Shown one piece after another: positions 1 through 18,945 of a stretch of 64,000 nucleotides of DNA; positions within the stretch are counted from its first letter, which is position 1, and the number at the start of each line of letters is the position of its first letter. Source of the DNA: Gigantopelta aegis (Eukaryota > Mollusca > Gastropoda > Neomphalida > Peltospiridae); contig NC_054706.1 in NCBI RefSeq assembly GCF_016097555.1, positions 53,395,793-53,459,792 of the forward strand, written 5' to 3'. Position numbers and translations under genes: made by a program. Under the pieces are notes generated by a model. It saw nothing but the letters and a program-made list of their open reading frames with translations, was not told the DNA's origin and ran no database searches.

Positions 1-181
1 TTACAGAATAACAATAAACTGACATTGATCTCACTGTAAAACATTCATACTTAATTTTTATTATATGAATCCTGTTTATGTCACAGAAACAAAACAGTAC
101 AGATTATATTTGTCTAACAATATGGCTATGCAAGCAGCCAAAATGAAAACAATTTTTAAATATATAAATAAAATTGTAAAC

Positions 182-8338
<8,157 letters not shown>

Positions 8339-8596
8339 CTTTAATGGCAGACTAAAACAAGCACTTGCATGTAACTTGATGCTGGTATACCGTAAACTAG
8401 GCTTGTGTTGGCGTGTCTTCTAGTTCTAGTCACCACCAGAAAGAAGCTTGCTGAAAGTTCAATTCCACTGTAATATTCTGCTGCTCCATTCAAACCAACT
8501 GTGGTTTCAGAAGAATATCATGACCGTGTTAATTTACTATTCCAGTGGCCTCTTCACAAGATGATACTGAAAAAGTAAAGAAGAGAGAGTAAACTA

Positions 8597-8783
8597 CAGT
8601 GAAACCTTTCGAAACCGGACCCTCTGTAAACCGAAATTCCCCCATAACTCGATATTTTTTCATGGTCCGTTTTTTTAAATCAGTACAGAACTTAACCTCT
8701 CTAAACCGAATACCTTTTTTTTTTTTAAACTGGACATTTTACATGGTTCCGAGGGTGTACGGTTTAGAGCCTGGATTTCACTG
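8597..8783. mobile_element. Tigger/pogo-like MITE with TA target duplication
   Basis: Ends are CAGTGAAACCTTTCG and GCCTGGATTTCACTG, flanked by TA on both sides (8595-8596, 8784-8785). Internal AAACCG motifs match the usual CAGTGAAACC(T)...AAACCGG ends of Tc1/mariner-pogo relatives. 187 bp, non-coding. It lies upstream of the phosphatase start. Confidence 0.8.
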
Positions 8784-9389
8784 TATATAACAAAATTTAT
8801 TTCACATATATAACAAGTCTTTGTCATGAGCAAAATCAAGGCAAGCTGAAGATCACTCTTCCTGAAATAGTGCTAGGCGAGCAATCACATGAAGTTTCAA
8901 ATGAAATGTATTAAATTTTTTATTTTAAGGTGATCAATTTGCCACTTGCTAAAAACTTGCCAGTCGAGTGTGGAGGGGTGTGGCAGAGTTCACTCACCTT
9001 TTCTGCCAAGTCAATTAAGAAAATGACCCTCGCAAAAAACATATTGTGAAAAATAGTCTTCATGGCACTTTTCTTTTGTTGTTAACCTGTTGTCCAACTC
9101 TGAATTGAATTGTTTAATGCTTAGTTTCATTATTCACATGGTTCAACATGATGCATAACTGATTAATAAAAACCATACGAAGCACACATAATAACAAGTG
9201 CACTGACGTAATTTTGGGAAGCAACATCATAACGTCCTAGCTCAGACTGTGCATGAGAAATATGACGTCATTTTGTCGCCTCCTTCTAGTTGTGGTTGAA
9301 ACAATTTGAGACAGTCCTTGTTATTCATAAAAAAATAACAGTAATATTATGGATAATAAGAAAAATTATTACACTTGCTTGCGAGTGGT
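8784..9389. other. Upstream flank of the phosphatase gene, nothing recognised
   Basis: No coding sequence or repeat identified. The promoter or a non-coding first exon of the phosphatase could lie here or further right, but no core promoter motif is convincing. Confidence 0.4.
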
Positions 9390-9487
9390 ATTGATTTTAC
9401 GAAACTCGTATCAGGATTCATATATTACCCTCGCTCTCGCTTGGGTAATACAAAAATCCTGACACTAGTTTCATAAAATCAGTACAA
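9390..9487. repeat. Long near-perfect hairpin (palindrome)
   Basis: TGATTTTACGAAACTCGTATC...TATTACCC pairs with GGGTAATACA...GACACTAGTTTCATAAAATCA around a CTCGCTCTCGC loop. Arms are about 42 bp with a handful of mismatches. Probably a fold-back MITE. Confidence 0.75.
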
Positions 9488-10124
9488 CATATAAGTTTGT
9501 ATAATAATTATTATATATAATAATCTCTACATATAATATGTAAACAATAATAACTGAAAGTCACAAGGTAAAAACAGATATCACAGAAAACTGTAAAGAC
9601 CACAGCAAATTCCATGGCATTATAGACTGCCAAGGTTAACTGCCAGGGTTAACAAAGAGTGCAGCAATAAACAGCAGGTCCCAAGCAATAAACTACACGT
9701 ATAAGGCCCATAACTGTTTTAACTAAAAATGTGTCATCCACCAAATCTGAATTCATTTTCACGTACACACAGCTTTTGACATGACCAGACAACTCGAGAT
9801 GAATGAAAACTGGAAACCAATTCAAACACAGATGACCAGTTTCCCAATAGTATGGTACATAAATGTGTCGGTGTCACTGTCAGTTTCCGTAGTAATGCCG
9901 GTCAACAGTGTTGTGCGTTGATCAGTCATTCATTACGTACAGTGGCAACAAATCAAAACCTAAATTGATCGAGCATTGATCGACAAACAAAACACATGTG
10001 GTGACAATACATTTTCTCACACACCTTGTAAAGTGTTCATTATAGTGCTGCACAATGGCATGGATTTCAATGATGTTCCACACAGTTTTCTATCCAGCTT
10101 AGCAGGAGACTGTTTGACAAAAAG
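9488..10124. other. Intergenic, nothing recognised
   Basis: AT-rich sequence with no coding potential, repeat family or hairpin that I can support. Confidence 0.5.
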
Positions 10125-10456
10125 TAGTTTGTTTTGTTTAAAGACACAACTTGAGCACATTGAGCACATTTATTAATCACTAGCTATTGGATGACAAACA
10201 TTTGGTAATTTTTTACATATAGTCTAAGAGAGAAAAGTTGCTATTTTTTTCAATTAGTAGCAAGGGATCTTTAATATGCACCATCCCATAGACAGGAAAG
10301 CACATACCATAGCCTTTGATATACCAATCATGGTGCACTGGCTGAACGAGAAATAGCCCAATGGACCCACCGAAGGGGGGGGGGGGGGGGGGGGGATCGA
10401 TCCGAAACCAACTGCGCATCAAGGGAGCACTTTACCACTGGGCTACGTCTCTCCCC
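10125..10456 (-). mobile_element. tRNA-derived SINE, head type 1 with tail type B
   Basis: Minus-strand copy. The head (GGGGAGAGACGTAGCCCAG) begins near 10456, the core GTATGTGCTTTCCTGTCTAT follows, and the tail AAACAAAACAAACTA ends near 10125. A run of about 22 G at 10375-10395 expands the normally short GGTGGG segment of the head. Confidence 0.8.
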
Positions 10457-10578
10457 TTACTTGACTTTAAATGCATGCCCGAGTTAAGGCTCTCCCCTTA
10501 CTTGACTTTAAATGCATGCCTGAGTTAAGGCTCTCCCCTTACTTGACTTTAAATGCATGCCTGAGTTAAGGCTCTCCT
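10451..10578. repeat. Three tandem copies of a 41-bp unit
   Basis: TTACTTGACTTTAAATGCAT plus GCCTGAGTTAAGGCTCTCCC recurs three times almost unchanged, starting at the 5' edge of the neighbouring SINE, and includes the last bases of the SINE head. Confidence 0.85.
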
Positions 10579-10865
10579 GCTAATTTCATCTAAATAAAAT
10601 AAAATTTTATGTACAATGCTCTTGTCTGGTTTATACCCAACCCATTTTACGTTTGTTAGATATATATTGTTAGTGCTTTACTAAATGGCGAGAAACATTT
10701 TTAAATACCGAAATTTCAATATTTTGAAATTTGCTCTGTACAGTAAATCGGTATTGATACGATACCGATATCTAACAGTATAAACAAGCTGTATTAGATT
10801 AAAATAACTTGAATGAAATATGTACAACTCTTCACTAGCTATAATTAATATTACTACACTAAAAA

Positions 10866-11243
10866 CCGGCCTCGATGGCATCGTGGTTAGGCCATCGGTC
10901 TACAGGCTGGTAGGTACTGGGTTCGGATCCCAGTCGAGGCATGGGATCCAGATACCAACTCCAAACCCTGAGTGAGTGCTCCGCAAGGCTCAATGGGTAG
11001 GTGTAAAACCACTTGCACCGACCAGTGATCCATAACTGGTTCAACAAAGGCCATGGTTTGTGCTATCCTGCCTGTGAGAAACGCAAATAAAAGATCCCTT
11101 GCTGCTAATCGGAAAGAGTAGCCCCTGTAGTGGCAACAGCGGGTTTTCTCTCAAACTGTGTGGTCCTTAACCACGTCTGATGCCATATAACCGCAAATAA
11201 AATGTGTTGAGTGTGTCGTTAAATAAAACATTTCTTTCTTTTT
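10866..11243 (+). mobile_element. tRNA-derived SINE, head type 2 with tail type A, 14-bp target duplication
   Basis: Starts CCGGCCTCGATGGCATCGTG, with B box GGGTTCGGATCCC. The shared core includes GTGCTATCCTGCCTGTG and AAAAGATCCCTTGCTGCTAA, and the tail GAGTGTGTCGTTAAATAAAA is followed by a T/C-rich tail. TACTACACTAAAAA flanks both ends (10852-10865 and 11244-11257). Essentially full length and fairly young. Confidence 0.93.
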
Positions 11244-11415
11244 TACTACACTAAAAATACCTTGGTGTGCTCAGAACAAAGAATAAGCCTGTTATGCCCA
11301 AATTAGTGAGATGTAAAGCCATGTATGAATGACAGCTGCCGCTTTCTCCCTGTTACTTTCTAACATCCATTGGTAATAGGGTCTCCACAAGTAGTCTAGT
11401 ACGGGCCGAGTCTAA

Positions 11416-11971
11416 GGTCAACGACAGTCACTTTTCGGACCCTTGTTTTGGCATCGTACACAATACATAAAACATATCCAACCGTAATTTTTTTATATGA
11501 TATATTTGACCATAGGTACTTTTTATTACTTTCATCTTTTAAAACTTAAAATTAATATTTTGTCCAGAATTATGAAAAATGAAAAAATACCAACCTGTAA
11601 ACAGCATTGTCTGCTTGTTATAGAAATTTGACAGGGGTCAAGGTTAGTAGACCAGTTTTTATTTTTATGTGGCGAAGCATTGTAATAATTAATATAGCTA
11701 ATTTTGAATTTGAAGTCAGTATTCCAATGACGTCACTTTGTATCTCCCTACAATAACACTAAACTGGGTACATGACGTTTCCGTATTAAAAATGCTGGAA
11801 AAATTCCAATGCAAAATTGCTAATGCACCTGACTGTGTTTGAGGAAAATCTTTTGATTAATTTTTTTTACCTTTTACAACCTATGGATTTCAAGTGAAAT
11901 TACAGTAAGATATGCTATATTCATTGTGTACAAAGACAAAACAAGGGTGCAAAAAGTGACTGTCGTCGACC
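11416..11971. mobile_element. MITE with ~60-bp terminal inverted repeats
   Basis: Left end GGTCAACGACAGTCACTTTT continues through CCCTTGTTTTG and GTACACAAT; the right end is its inverse (CAAAACAAGGGTGCAAAAAG...GTCGTCGACC). No recognisable coding sequence and no clean target duplication. Confidence 0.8.
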
Positions 11972-13448
11972 GTAGCAAGACTCGAGTCTGCTCACAGTAC
12001 TCGAGTACCCATGCAAGGAAGAGCACTCTCATTTAATTCTATTTATTTTACGTCAATTTGCAATATACTTGCCACTGTTTAGCCTATATTATAGGCCAGG
12101 AAAAGTCGAATGTGTAGAATGCAATACAATGGCATGATTTGGCATCCATGTTCAGTGCTGGAATTAAGATGCATAATGCTATTTTACTTTACTTCTTAGT
12201 CTCATTAATTATCATCTAGTGTAAGTGTTGGGTACTCGGGTCTGGGTCGAGTTTGACCCTCAAATACTCGAGTCCAATATTTTAGACTTGTGGAGGCCCT
12301 AATTGGTAGATATATTTAATATACCTACTAGTTTTAAACCTGACATATCAGTGTTGACTTAACAACAGCATAAAACTCCTTCCCAGCCTTCATGAACATT
12401 GTTTGAGGGGTTTTTGGTAAATAATTTGTGTTTCATTTGACAAAAGAAGAAGACAGTAGAAGTGTTGTGTAAATAAAAAATCCACACACAATTTTTGTGT
12501 GCAATTTAAAAAACAATCAGTACAGGAATAAATAGATGTTAATGCATACCATAGTAAGAAAACGCTGTTCACTCTGTGAATCACTGCTGGGAAGGACTAC
12601 AAATCTATAGGATGATTAGAAATCATCCAATATTTTATGATCAAATGATACACATTATTTTGCTTTATTATTAGGCTAGTTTGCTTTATAATGCATTTTA
12701 ACATTTATGATAACAAACTCTTACGATCTTGAAGATGAAAAGTGCACTCGCCCATTTTTTGTTCTGCAAATTCAAGTTTCACAATTCTCTTTAAATAATG
12801 TCCCGGAAGGCATAATGATCAAGAGTCCGAATCGATCATCGATTAGGCCTACTCACTACTCAGGATAGCTTGCACGTCTCTTACTTAGCCTTTTTGGATG
12901 CTGAATCAACAGCACTAGATCGGTTTTACTTTTATGATTTCCCACCATGTAAACCAAGAACTAGATTTACGAAATGCACGACGATTACTATGAATGCATT
13001 AGACTTAAGAGTATCGTTACCATCATAAATCCACAGCTTCGTTTCGCATCCAGTCCAGCGCCATCATTGCGCCATGATTAGATTCAGAAACAGCAGTCAC
13101 GTGACAGTTGTCAACAGTAACAGCCTCCACATCTTTTTCAGAGCAAGTGCGATATTTTTGAAGACTCAGTCATTGCAGAGTTTGTTAATATTTTCATCTC
13201 ATTATTCGTACGTATAGTCCCCATGACGAAGTCAAAATTGATTATAATCTTCTATTTCTATATACATGTATGTATCATTCTGAATTATAACGTGTATTAA
13301 AAGAAAGAAGAAATAAAATGAGTCAGAAGTGAGTTTTCGCTTTTATTTTACTCATGGGAGACGTCTTTATAAAAATATGTTAAGGTAAAAGAGTTATCTC
13401 CCTCTTGTCACTATTTAAATACAATGCTTTATGACAAAATGAAAAAGA
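11972..13448. other. Intergenic, no gene seen
   Basis: No frame of interest and no known repeat. CCTTCCCAGC near 12375 is echoed inversely near 12588, which may be the ends of a very decayed ~220-bp MITE; this is weak. Confidence 0.5.
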
Positions 13449-14112
13449 CCCGGCTTCGGTGGTGTCCTGGTCACGCCATCGGACATAAGGCTGGTAGGTA
13501 CTGGGTTCGCAGCTCGGTACAGGCTCCCACCCAGAGTGAGTTTTAACGTCTTAATGGGTAGGTGTAAGACCACTACACCCTCTTTTCTCTCACTAAGAAC
13601 TAAAGTAAAGTTTGTTTTATTTAACGACGCCGCTAGAGCACATTGATTTTTTATCTTATCATCGGCTATTGGACGTCAAACATATGGTCATTCTGATGCT
13701 GTTTTTAGAGGAAACCCGCTGTCGCCACATAGGCTACTCTTTTTACGACAGGCAGCAAGGGATCTTTTATTTGCGCTTCCCACAGGCAGGATAGCACAAA
13801 CCATGGCCTTTGTTGAACCAGTTATGGATCACTGGTCGGTGCAAGTGGTTTACACCTACCCATTGAGCCTTGCGGAGCACTCACTCAGGGTTTGGAGTCG
13901 GTATCTGGATTAAAAATCCCATGCCTCGACTGGGATCCGAACCCAGTACCTACCAGCCTGTAGACCGATGGCCTGCCATGACGCCACCGAGGCCGGTCTC
14001 ACTAAGAACTAACCCACTGTGTTGGACAGACAGCCCAGATAGCTGAGGTGTGTGCCCAGGACAGCGTGCTTAATTAGATATAAGCACGGAAATAAAGTTG
14101 AACTGAACTGAC
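13449..14112 (+). mobile_element. tRNA-derived SINE, head type 3, interrupted by another SINE
   Basis: The 5' part (CCGGCTTCGGTGGTGTCCTG, B box GGGTTCGCAGC) runs to 13601. It resumes after the inner element with AACCCACTGTGTTGGACAGA and ends with GCGTGCTTAATTAGATATAA...AAGTTGAACTGAAC. Its body is unlike that of SINE types 1 and 2. Confidence 0.88.
13602..13997 (-). mobile_element. SINE (head type 2, tail type B) inserted in a SINE, 13-bp target duplication
   Basis: Minus-strand copy running from head CCGGCCTCGGTGGCGTCAT near 13997 to tail GGCGTCGTTAAATAAAACAA near 13610. CTCACTAAGAACT is duplicated at 13589-13601 and 13998-14010, which proves insertion into the pre-existing type 3 SINE. Full length and well preserved. 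Confidence 0.93.
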
Positions 14113-14285
14113 AAATTAATTTGTCAAAGCACACGGTATACACATGAGAATTATACATGTACTACCAGAAATCTACATGTACTACCAGAAGCTAAAATAC
14201 GATATTCCTTGTTTCTTCGCATCTTTTTAGACTTATTTTTCGTAAAGAGTGACTAGACGTCCATTAGGCATATTGCTACTTATAC

Positions 14286-14536
14286 ATGGGCGTACATATG
14301 GGGTTGGGGGTGGGGGGTTCGATGGGTTCGACTGAACCCCCCCTGAAATCGCTTTTTTTTAATAATTTAATATATCTGACATTATTATATTTACTCAACA
14401 TAGAAATATATGCCCAATATCTTTGCAATTTATTTTGGAACCCCCCTTTTCAAAACTCAACATAGAAATATATGCCCAATATATCTGCAATCTATTTTGG
14501 AACCCCCCTTTTCAAAATCCTATGTACGCCCATGTT
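14286..14536. mobile_element. MITE with CATGGGCGTAC ends
   Basis: Ends CATGGGCGTACATATGG and CCTATGTACGCCCATG are inverted. TTATA flanks both sides, though CATG is itself palindromic so the exact border is ambiguous. The interior is G/C-rich and contains an ~80-bp direct repeat (AACATAGAAATATATGCCCA at about 14399 and 14459). Related to the MITE at 50155-50295 inside a coding exon. Confidence 0.75.
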
Positions 14537-14740
14537 ATATTAACAATTATGAGAAATAGGGGTGGAGGGGGGGGGCAACATGGGAGAGAGGTTGATTATT
14601 GACCGCTATTCTCAAGTGAATTTTCTTTTAAAAAATGTATTTTCCCGGGAAATATGTCTCGACCTCCTTCCCCGAAACTTTACTCGTCACAGTGTAACCC
14701 CAGAAACCAACCCCACCCCACCCGCACTCCCTGCATCAAT

Positions 14741-14777
14741 TTCTCGCCTGGACTCCGCAGCGAGTCCAGGCGAGAAT
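14741..14777. repeat. Perfect 15-bp-stem hairpin
   Basis: TTCTCGCCTGGACTC, loop CGCAGC, then the exact inverse GAGTCCAGGCGAGAA. It is GC-rich in AT-rich surroundings and there is no T run after it. Function unknown. Confidence 0.8.
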
Positions 14778-14916
14778 ATTTAAGGTCCTCATCCTTGAAT
14801 GAAAAGATGAACAGACTGCCCTCACATTCCAGGGCCACATAAAAAGCTACAGGACAGAGCTAAAAACAGACTAAAAAAGCAGTCTCAACCATTGGCATCT
14901 GCAAAATATCCATACA

Positions 14917-15945
14917 GGTGTGCTCATGCAAAATTTTATTCAATATGATCTCCCTGGTCACCAACACATCACCTCCTGGAAATCAGGTTGGATCTTTAGA
15001 GGTATAGCAAAGCCAGAGAAATCATCACCTCATCACCCTATAAATGATAGAAAAGCGATATTCAAAGACTATCTGGATCCACGCATTTACAGATGGCTCA
15101 GCAGAGAATGTTACATGCGAAAAACGTGGAAATGGAGTGCCTAAAAAGGATATGAAATGTCCAATGCGAATATGTTACTGGAAAGTAAACATCGGAGCAT
15201 ATTTTTTATAAGTCTGTACGCACCTATAATAAATTCGACAAAATGTTTGGACGGAAGATACACCAAACAACTGGATTATCAATATGACGGATGTAAGAAG
15301 ATTGAAGTTCGAAGAAGAAGAAGAATTGACAATTGTATTTAATTTATTTCTGTTTTGAATTGATAGGGATCCGAACCAATACTGGATGGAAAATATTGAA
15401 GTACTTTGAATAAAACTTTGATAAGATGGCGAATTTAACGTTAAAATATGTTATCTTATGCCTAAAATAGAGCTTTTGTTGATATTTACTGTATACGACA
15501 TAAGTCTTGATAGTCCAATTTAACTTATTGTCAATAAGTTCCAATATTTATGCTCTGTTACAACTTCAGTGGTGTCGTCATTGGTAGTACTGATTCTAAG
15601 ATCAATAATCATCTCTTTCATTTTCTTGGTGTGAAACAGCAGGTAGTTTTCGGTGCACCAATTAGCGAAGAGGCTTATAGCAGATCTGAATTAATCGTCC
15701 GATAATAGGCCTCGGTGATGTCGTGATTAGGTCATCGGACATAAGGCTGGTAGGTACAGGGTTCGCAGCCCGGTACCGGTTCCCACCCAGAGCGAGTTTT
15801 AACGACTCAGTGGGTAGGTGTAAGACCACTACACCCTCTTCTCTCTCACTAACACTAACCCACTGTCCTGGATAGACAGCCCAGATAGCTGAGGTGTGTT
15901 CCCAGGAAAGCGTGCACGAAAATAAGTTGAAATGAAAAATAATCG
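14917..15945 (+). repeat. Left arm of a ~1 kb inverted repeat flanking the repeat-protein/kinase locus
   Basis: Sequence from GGTGTGCTCATGCAAAATTT through GATCTCCCTGGTCACCAACA to the type 3 SINE reappears inverted at 25376-26150. This arm carries about 250 extra bases (15160-15405) absent from the other arm. Both arms include the same SINE at the same site, so the duplication came after that insertion. Confidence 0.85.
15709..15940 (+). mobile_element. tRNA-derived SINE, head type 3
   Basis: GGCCTCGGTGATGTCGTGATT, B box GGGTTCGCAGCCCGG, body with GAGCGAGTTTTAACGACTCA and the CACTGTCCTGGATAGACAGC segment, ending ...CACGAAAATAAGTTGAAATG. Its partner in the inverted arm lies at 25376-25585. Confidence 0.88.
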
Positions 15946-16526
15946 TCCGATTTGGTAAGCAAGCTGATAACATTTGCATCGTTAGGGAACTAAACATTTA
16001 TAATGGTGGCTAATACAGTCATTAGTATTCCGTATGATGATAGTACCGGAGAAATAACACAGCCCTAGGATGCGCTGATATTAGCGATAAGCGTGGTCAG
16101 GGGAGAGAGAATTGTCTTTACTTTTACATATTGCAGTCTACTGGTTAGAAAGTCGTAAATCCAAAATCCAATATTAGGGTTCAAACTCAAATTTATCAGT
16201 TTGTTTTAATCATGAGATGGGGTACGTTAGTGATGAAATACAATTCACTTCATCGAAACCAAGGTCAGCGCGGTAGTTATTTAATTCCGACGGTTTCAGA
16301 TTTGTTTTTGTTTTTTGTTTGTTTGTTTTTGTTTGTTTGTTGTTGTTTTTGGGGGGAAGCAGGAATTATTTGTGATGTTTTCCACAGCTTGGAAATTATG
16401 CTGTGTTCATTATAAGTTGTGAATATCATATTTCTCAGTTCACAAAAGCGTTCGTTTGGCGAAATAACTCGTGAACAGAACTTATGCAGGATTTTTTGTC
16501 TCAATCTTCGCAACTCGTGAAAAAAA

Positions 16527-16724
16527 ATGGCGGAACAAACACAAATTATTCGGGACTGGAGTGACAGTGACAGTGCATCTTGTGACATTCTTGTTTATAA
16601 ATCACCTGAACGCTCTTCACTTGGTGAAATCATGTTCACAGTTAGGAACTTGAGAATTCACGATATTCACGAGCACCAATGTCAAACGATATTTGGAACA
16701 GACGACATAAAACTGAATGAATGA
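16527..16724 (+). CDS. Short open frame, 65 codons, doubtful
   Basis: Starts MAEQTQIIRDWSDSDSASC and ends before a GAAT microsatellite. A truncated version exists in copy 2 (39565-39595) and its 3' part recurs at 50888-50950. No domain recognised. Its place upstream of the repeat-protein exon would suit a leader exon, but nothing proves it is translated. Confidence 0.2.
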   Translation: MAEQTQIIRDWSDSDSASCDILVYKSPERSSLGEIMFTVRNLRIHDIHEHQCQTIFGTDDIKLNE

Positions 16725-16809
16725 ATGAATGAATGAATTAATGTATACTAGTATATGTTAAACACAAAAACAAATACATTGATTACTGGGTCTCAAACAA
16801 ATATTAAGA

Positions 16810-16953
16810 CGACAAGAAACACATTGAATATACATACACTGATATTCTAAACAAGAAAATATATTTAATATGGAAGTTTAATCGTAGCAATATTTTATTA
16901 GTCGGGAACATCTTACAATGCAGCAAACTCAGGAATGTCCCTTTAAAACGAGT
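16810..16953 (-). mobile_element. Half of a TTAA-type MITE
   Basis: Read on the minus strand it starts TTAAAGGGACATTCCTGAGT, followed by TACGATTAAACTTCCATATT and AACAAGAAAATATA equivalents. It matches the left half of the complete element at 27581-27956. The other half is missing. Confidence 0.75.
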
Positions 16954-17289
16954 CCTTCAATGTCACCCGGACCTGAGACTTTGTATATGTAATAATAATG
17001 TTTAGGATATGTGTAGGGTAGTTTACCTTTAAGTTATTTACTACAATAAATGCAACAATAACGAAAGACGTAAAAGGCACTTGCAACTAAAACTCGATCG
17101 AGCAATCTCGTAAAATGTTTAAATATATATTGTAAGCCTTTTTTTTCATTGTATATACATACATACATGTAATGGTCTTGTTGTTATTGTTGTTCAAATG
17201 CTGAATCTATAGTGTTAATAATTTATGTTGTTTGATCAATATCTAATTTAATAAAATTCATCACAGCTCAATACACTGCTTTGAAAACA

Positions 17290-17432
17290 GACTATACATT
17301 TTCATTAATAATCGGCAATTGCACGTCTTAGAGAGGAAACCAGCTACATTCCCCATTAGTAGCAAGGGATCTTTTATATGCACCATCCCACAGACAGGAT
17401 AGCACATGCCACAGCCTTTGATACTGTTTTAT
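17290..17432 (-). mobile_element. Truncated SINE shared by both paralogous blocks
   Basis: Contains the core (TATGCACCATCCCACAGACA, AAGGGATCTTTTATATGC on the plus strand). The counterpart in copy 2 lies at 40355-40505, so this insertion predates the block duplication. Confidence 0.75.
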
Positions 17433-17456
17433 GTGATACTGTTTCTTTAACTACTA

Positions 17457-17593
17457 CTCTCGTTCCGAGTACAGTGTCTGGCTCTAGTCAGACATCGTGC
17501 TCGAAACGAGCGTGCTTGAACATTAAATTGATACAAGCACGTTAATACCCGATATCTGACCTGACAGTCATTTGTGGGCATACATACATACAT
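17457..17593. mobile_element. 137-bp SINE-like insertion with 8-bp target duplication, copy 1 only
   Basis: AACTACTA flanks both sides (17449-17456, 17594-17601); copy 2 has one AACTACTA and no insert. The inner GAGCGTGCTTGAACATTAAA and AAGCACG resemble the 3' half of the type 3 SINE. It ends in a CATA repeat tail. Confidence 0.75.
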
Positions 17594-17972
17594 AACTACT
17601 ACGCCGTCGGGGTTAATGACGCAAATGCCGGTTTTAAGCATATTTAAAAGACACAGGGGAAACCGAAAGTAGGATAGTTTTCTGCGTAAAAATACATTTT
17701 ACTAGTTAAATATTTCCGTGTTGCAGGCAACCATCTTGATCACATTATATATAAACTGGGTTTATATCCATCGATATTTTGTTTCGCTGTGGACCAACAC
17801 TGTTACTCTTGTGGTGTCGTTAAACAAAACAAACTTGTATCACTGGTACGTACGATACGTTTTAATTTCATTACGATCATTGCACTGGCTTAGGAAGCGG
17901 GGGGATGGGTATGTGCCCCCCACTTTGTAGCAGCTGCGATTGTTTTTATATATATTTTTTACATCTATTTAT

Positions 17973-17978
17973 ATGTGT

Positions 17979-18014
<36 letters not shown>
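17973..18014. repeat. GT microsatellite
   Basis: Mostly uninterrupted GT dinucleotides. At the equivalent site in copy 2 the tract is mostly replaced by a C homopolymer (41040-41064). Confidence 0.9.
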
Positions 18015-18017
<3 letters not shown>

Positions 18018-18279
18018 GCATCTCCCTACGTTCGTACATTGTGACCCATATGACCACTGAGTTGCCTGTAAAGTACTATAACAGAAAATATCGGATAAAG
18101 TTTCTTAACAAAAGACATCTACGTTGATGTCAGCGCTGTGTTATAGTATCTAGGACGTCCTGGATGTTTGAACATGAATTTTCGTCTGGTCTGGTAATAC
18201 AATCGGTCGCAATAATGTCGCCAACCTAGTTCATCAAGATAAACCTCGAGCGAGCGTACACCAAGCTTTGGGAACTAGT

Positions 18280-18945
18280 CTCCAACCCGGAAATCTAATG
18301 GCGTCTCACGTCCAGTTTGTTTTGGTGCTGTATAATTGACCTACTTGTCGTGTACCAATAGCCAGGGCGGTACCTAGCCTAAAATAAGAGGGGCGACAGT
18401 ACACAAATACTCATCCCCGCCTGTTACCGACCCCGGTCGGGCTGCTGGTGCTCTCTTTCACTTGCCAGTGCAGGCGGTCCCCACTCCCACCCCAACTCTT
18501 CCTGTCCTGGACGGAGAAGCCGGCCGAGGACGGCATCTGTGCCCATAACAGGCGTGCGCTAAAACAGCTTGCTCTGACCTGACCTGACAAATAATCGGGG
18601 CACAGTCTTCTCTGGGTAAACTTTCCAATATATACTTTCCATAATTATAATGCTTGAAAGAAATTAAAACAACGATACCAGTGATACGCCTGTTATGGGC
18701 ACAGGTGCCTTCCTCGGCTGGCTCCTCAGTTCAGGAAAGTGTTGGGGTGGGAGTAGGGACCGCCTGTACTGGCAAGTGCAAGAGAGCACCAGCACCCCGA
18801 CCGGGGTCGGTAACAGGCGGGGATGATTATTTGTGTACTGTCGCCCCTCTTATTTTAGGCTAGGTACGGTCCTGTCTATTGCTACGCGATAAGTAGGCCA
18901 AAACAAATTGGACGTGAGACGTCATTAGATTTCCGGGTTGTGGAC
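18280..18945. mobile_element. Fold-back element built from inverted copies of a fourth SINE-like family
   Basis: Left arm from CCCGGAAATCTAATGGCGTC to CTGACCTGACCTGACAAATA; right arm is the inverse (CCCCGACCGGGGTCGGTAAC...GACGTCATTAGATTTCCGGG). Arms are ~280 bp around a ~100-bp loop. Shared motifs CAGGCGTGCGCTAAAACAGC and CAGTGCAGGCGGTCCC link it to 29706-30303 and 42009-42595. Absent as such from copy 2, where only one end (41495-41560) is seen. Confidence 0.75.

Noticed and set aside
10866-10945. Possible tRNA gene (B box GGTTCGGATCCC)
   Set aside because: No complete cloverleaf, and it is the head of a SINE with target duplication.
12366-12595. Possible MITE with CCTTCCCAGC ends
   Set aside because: Only ten bases match inversely and there is no target duplication.
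14741-14777. Hairpin as a bacterial-type terminator
   Set aside because: Eukaryotic context and no following T run.
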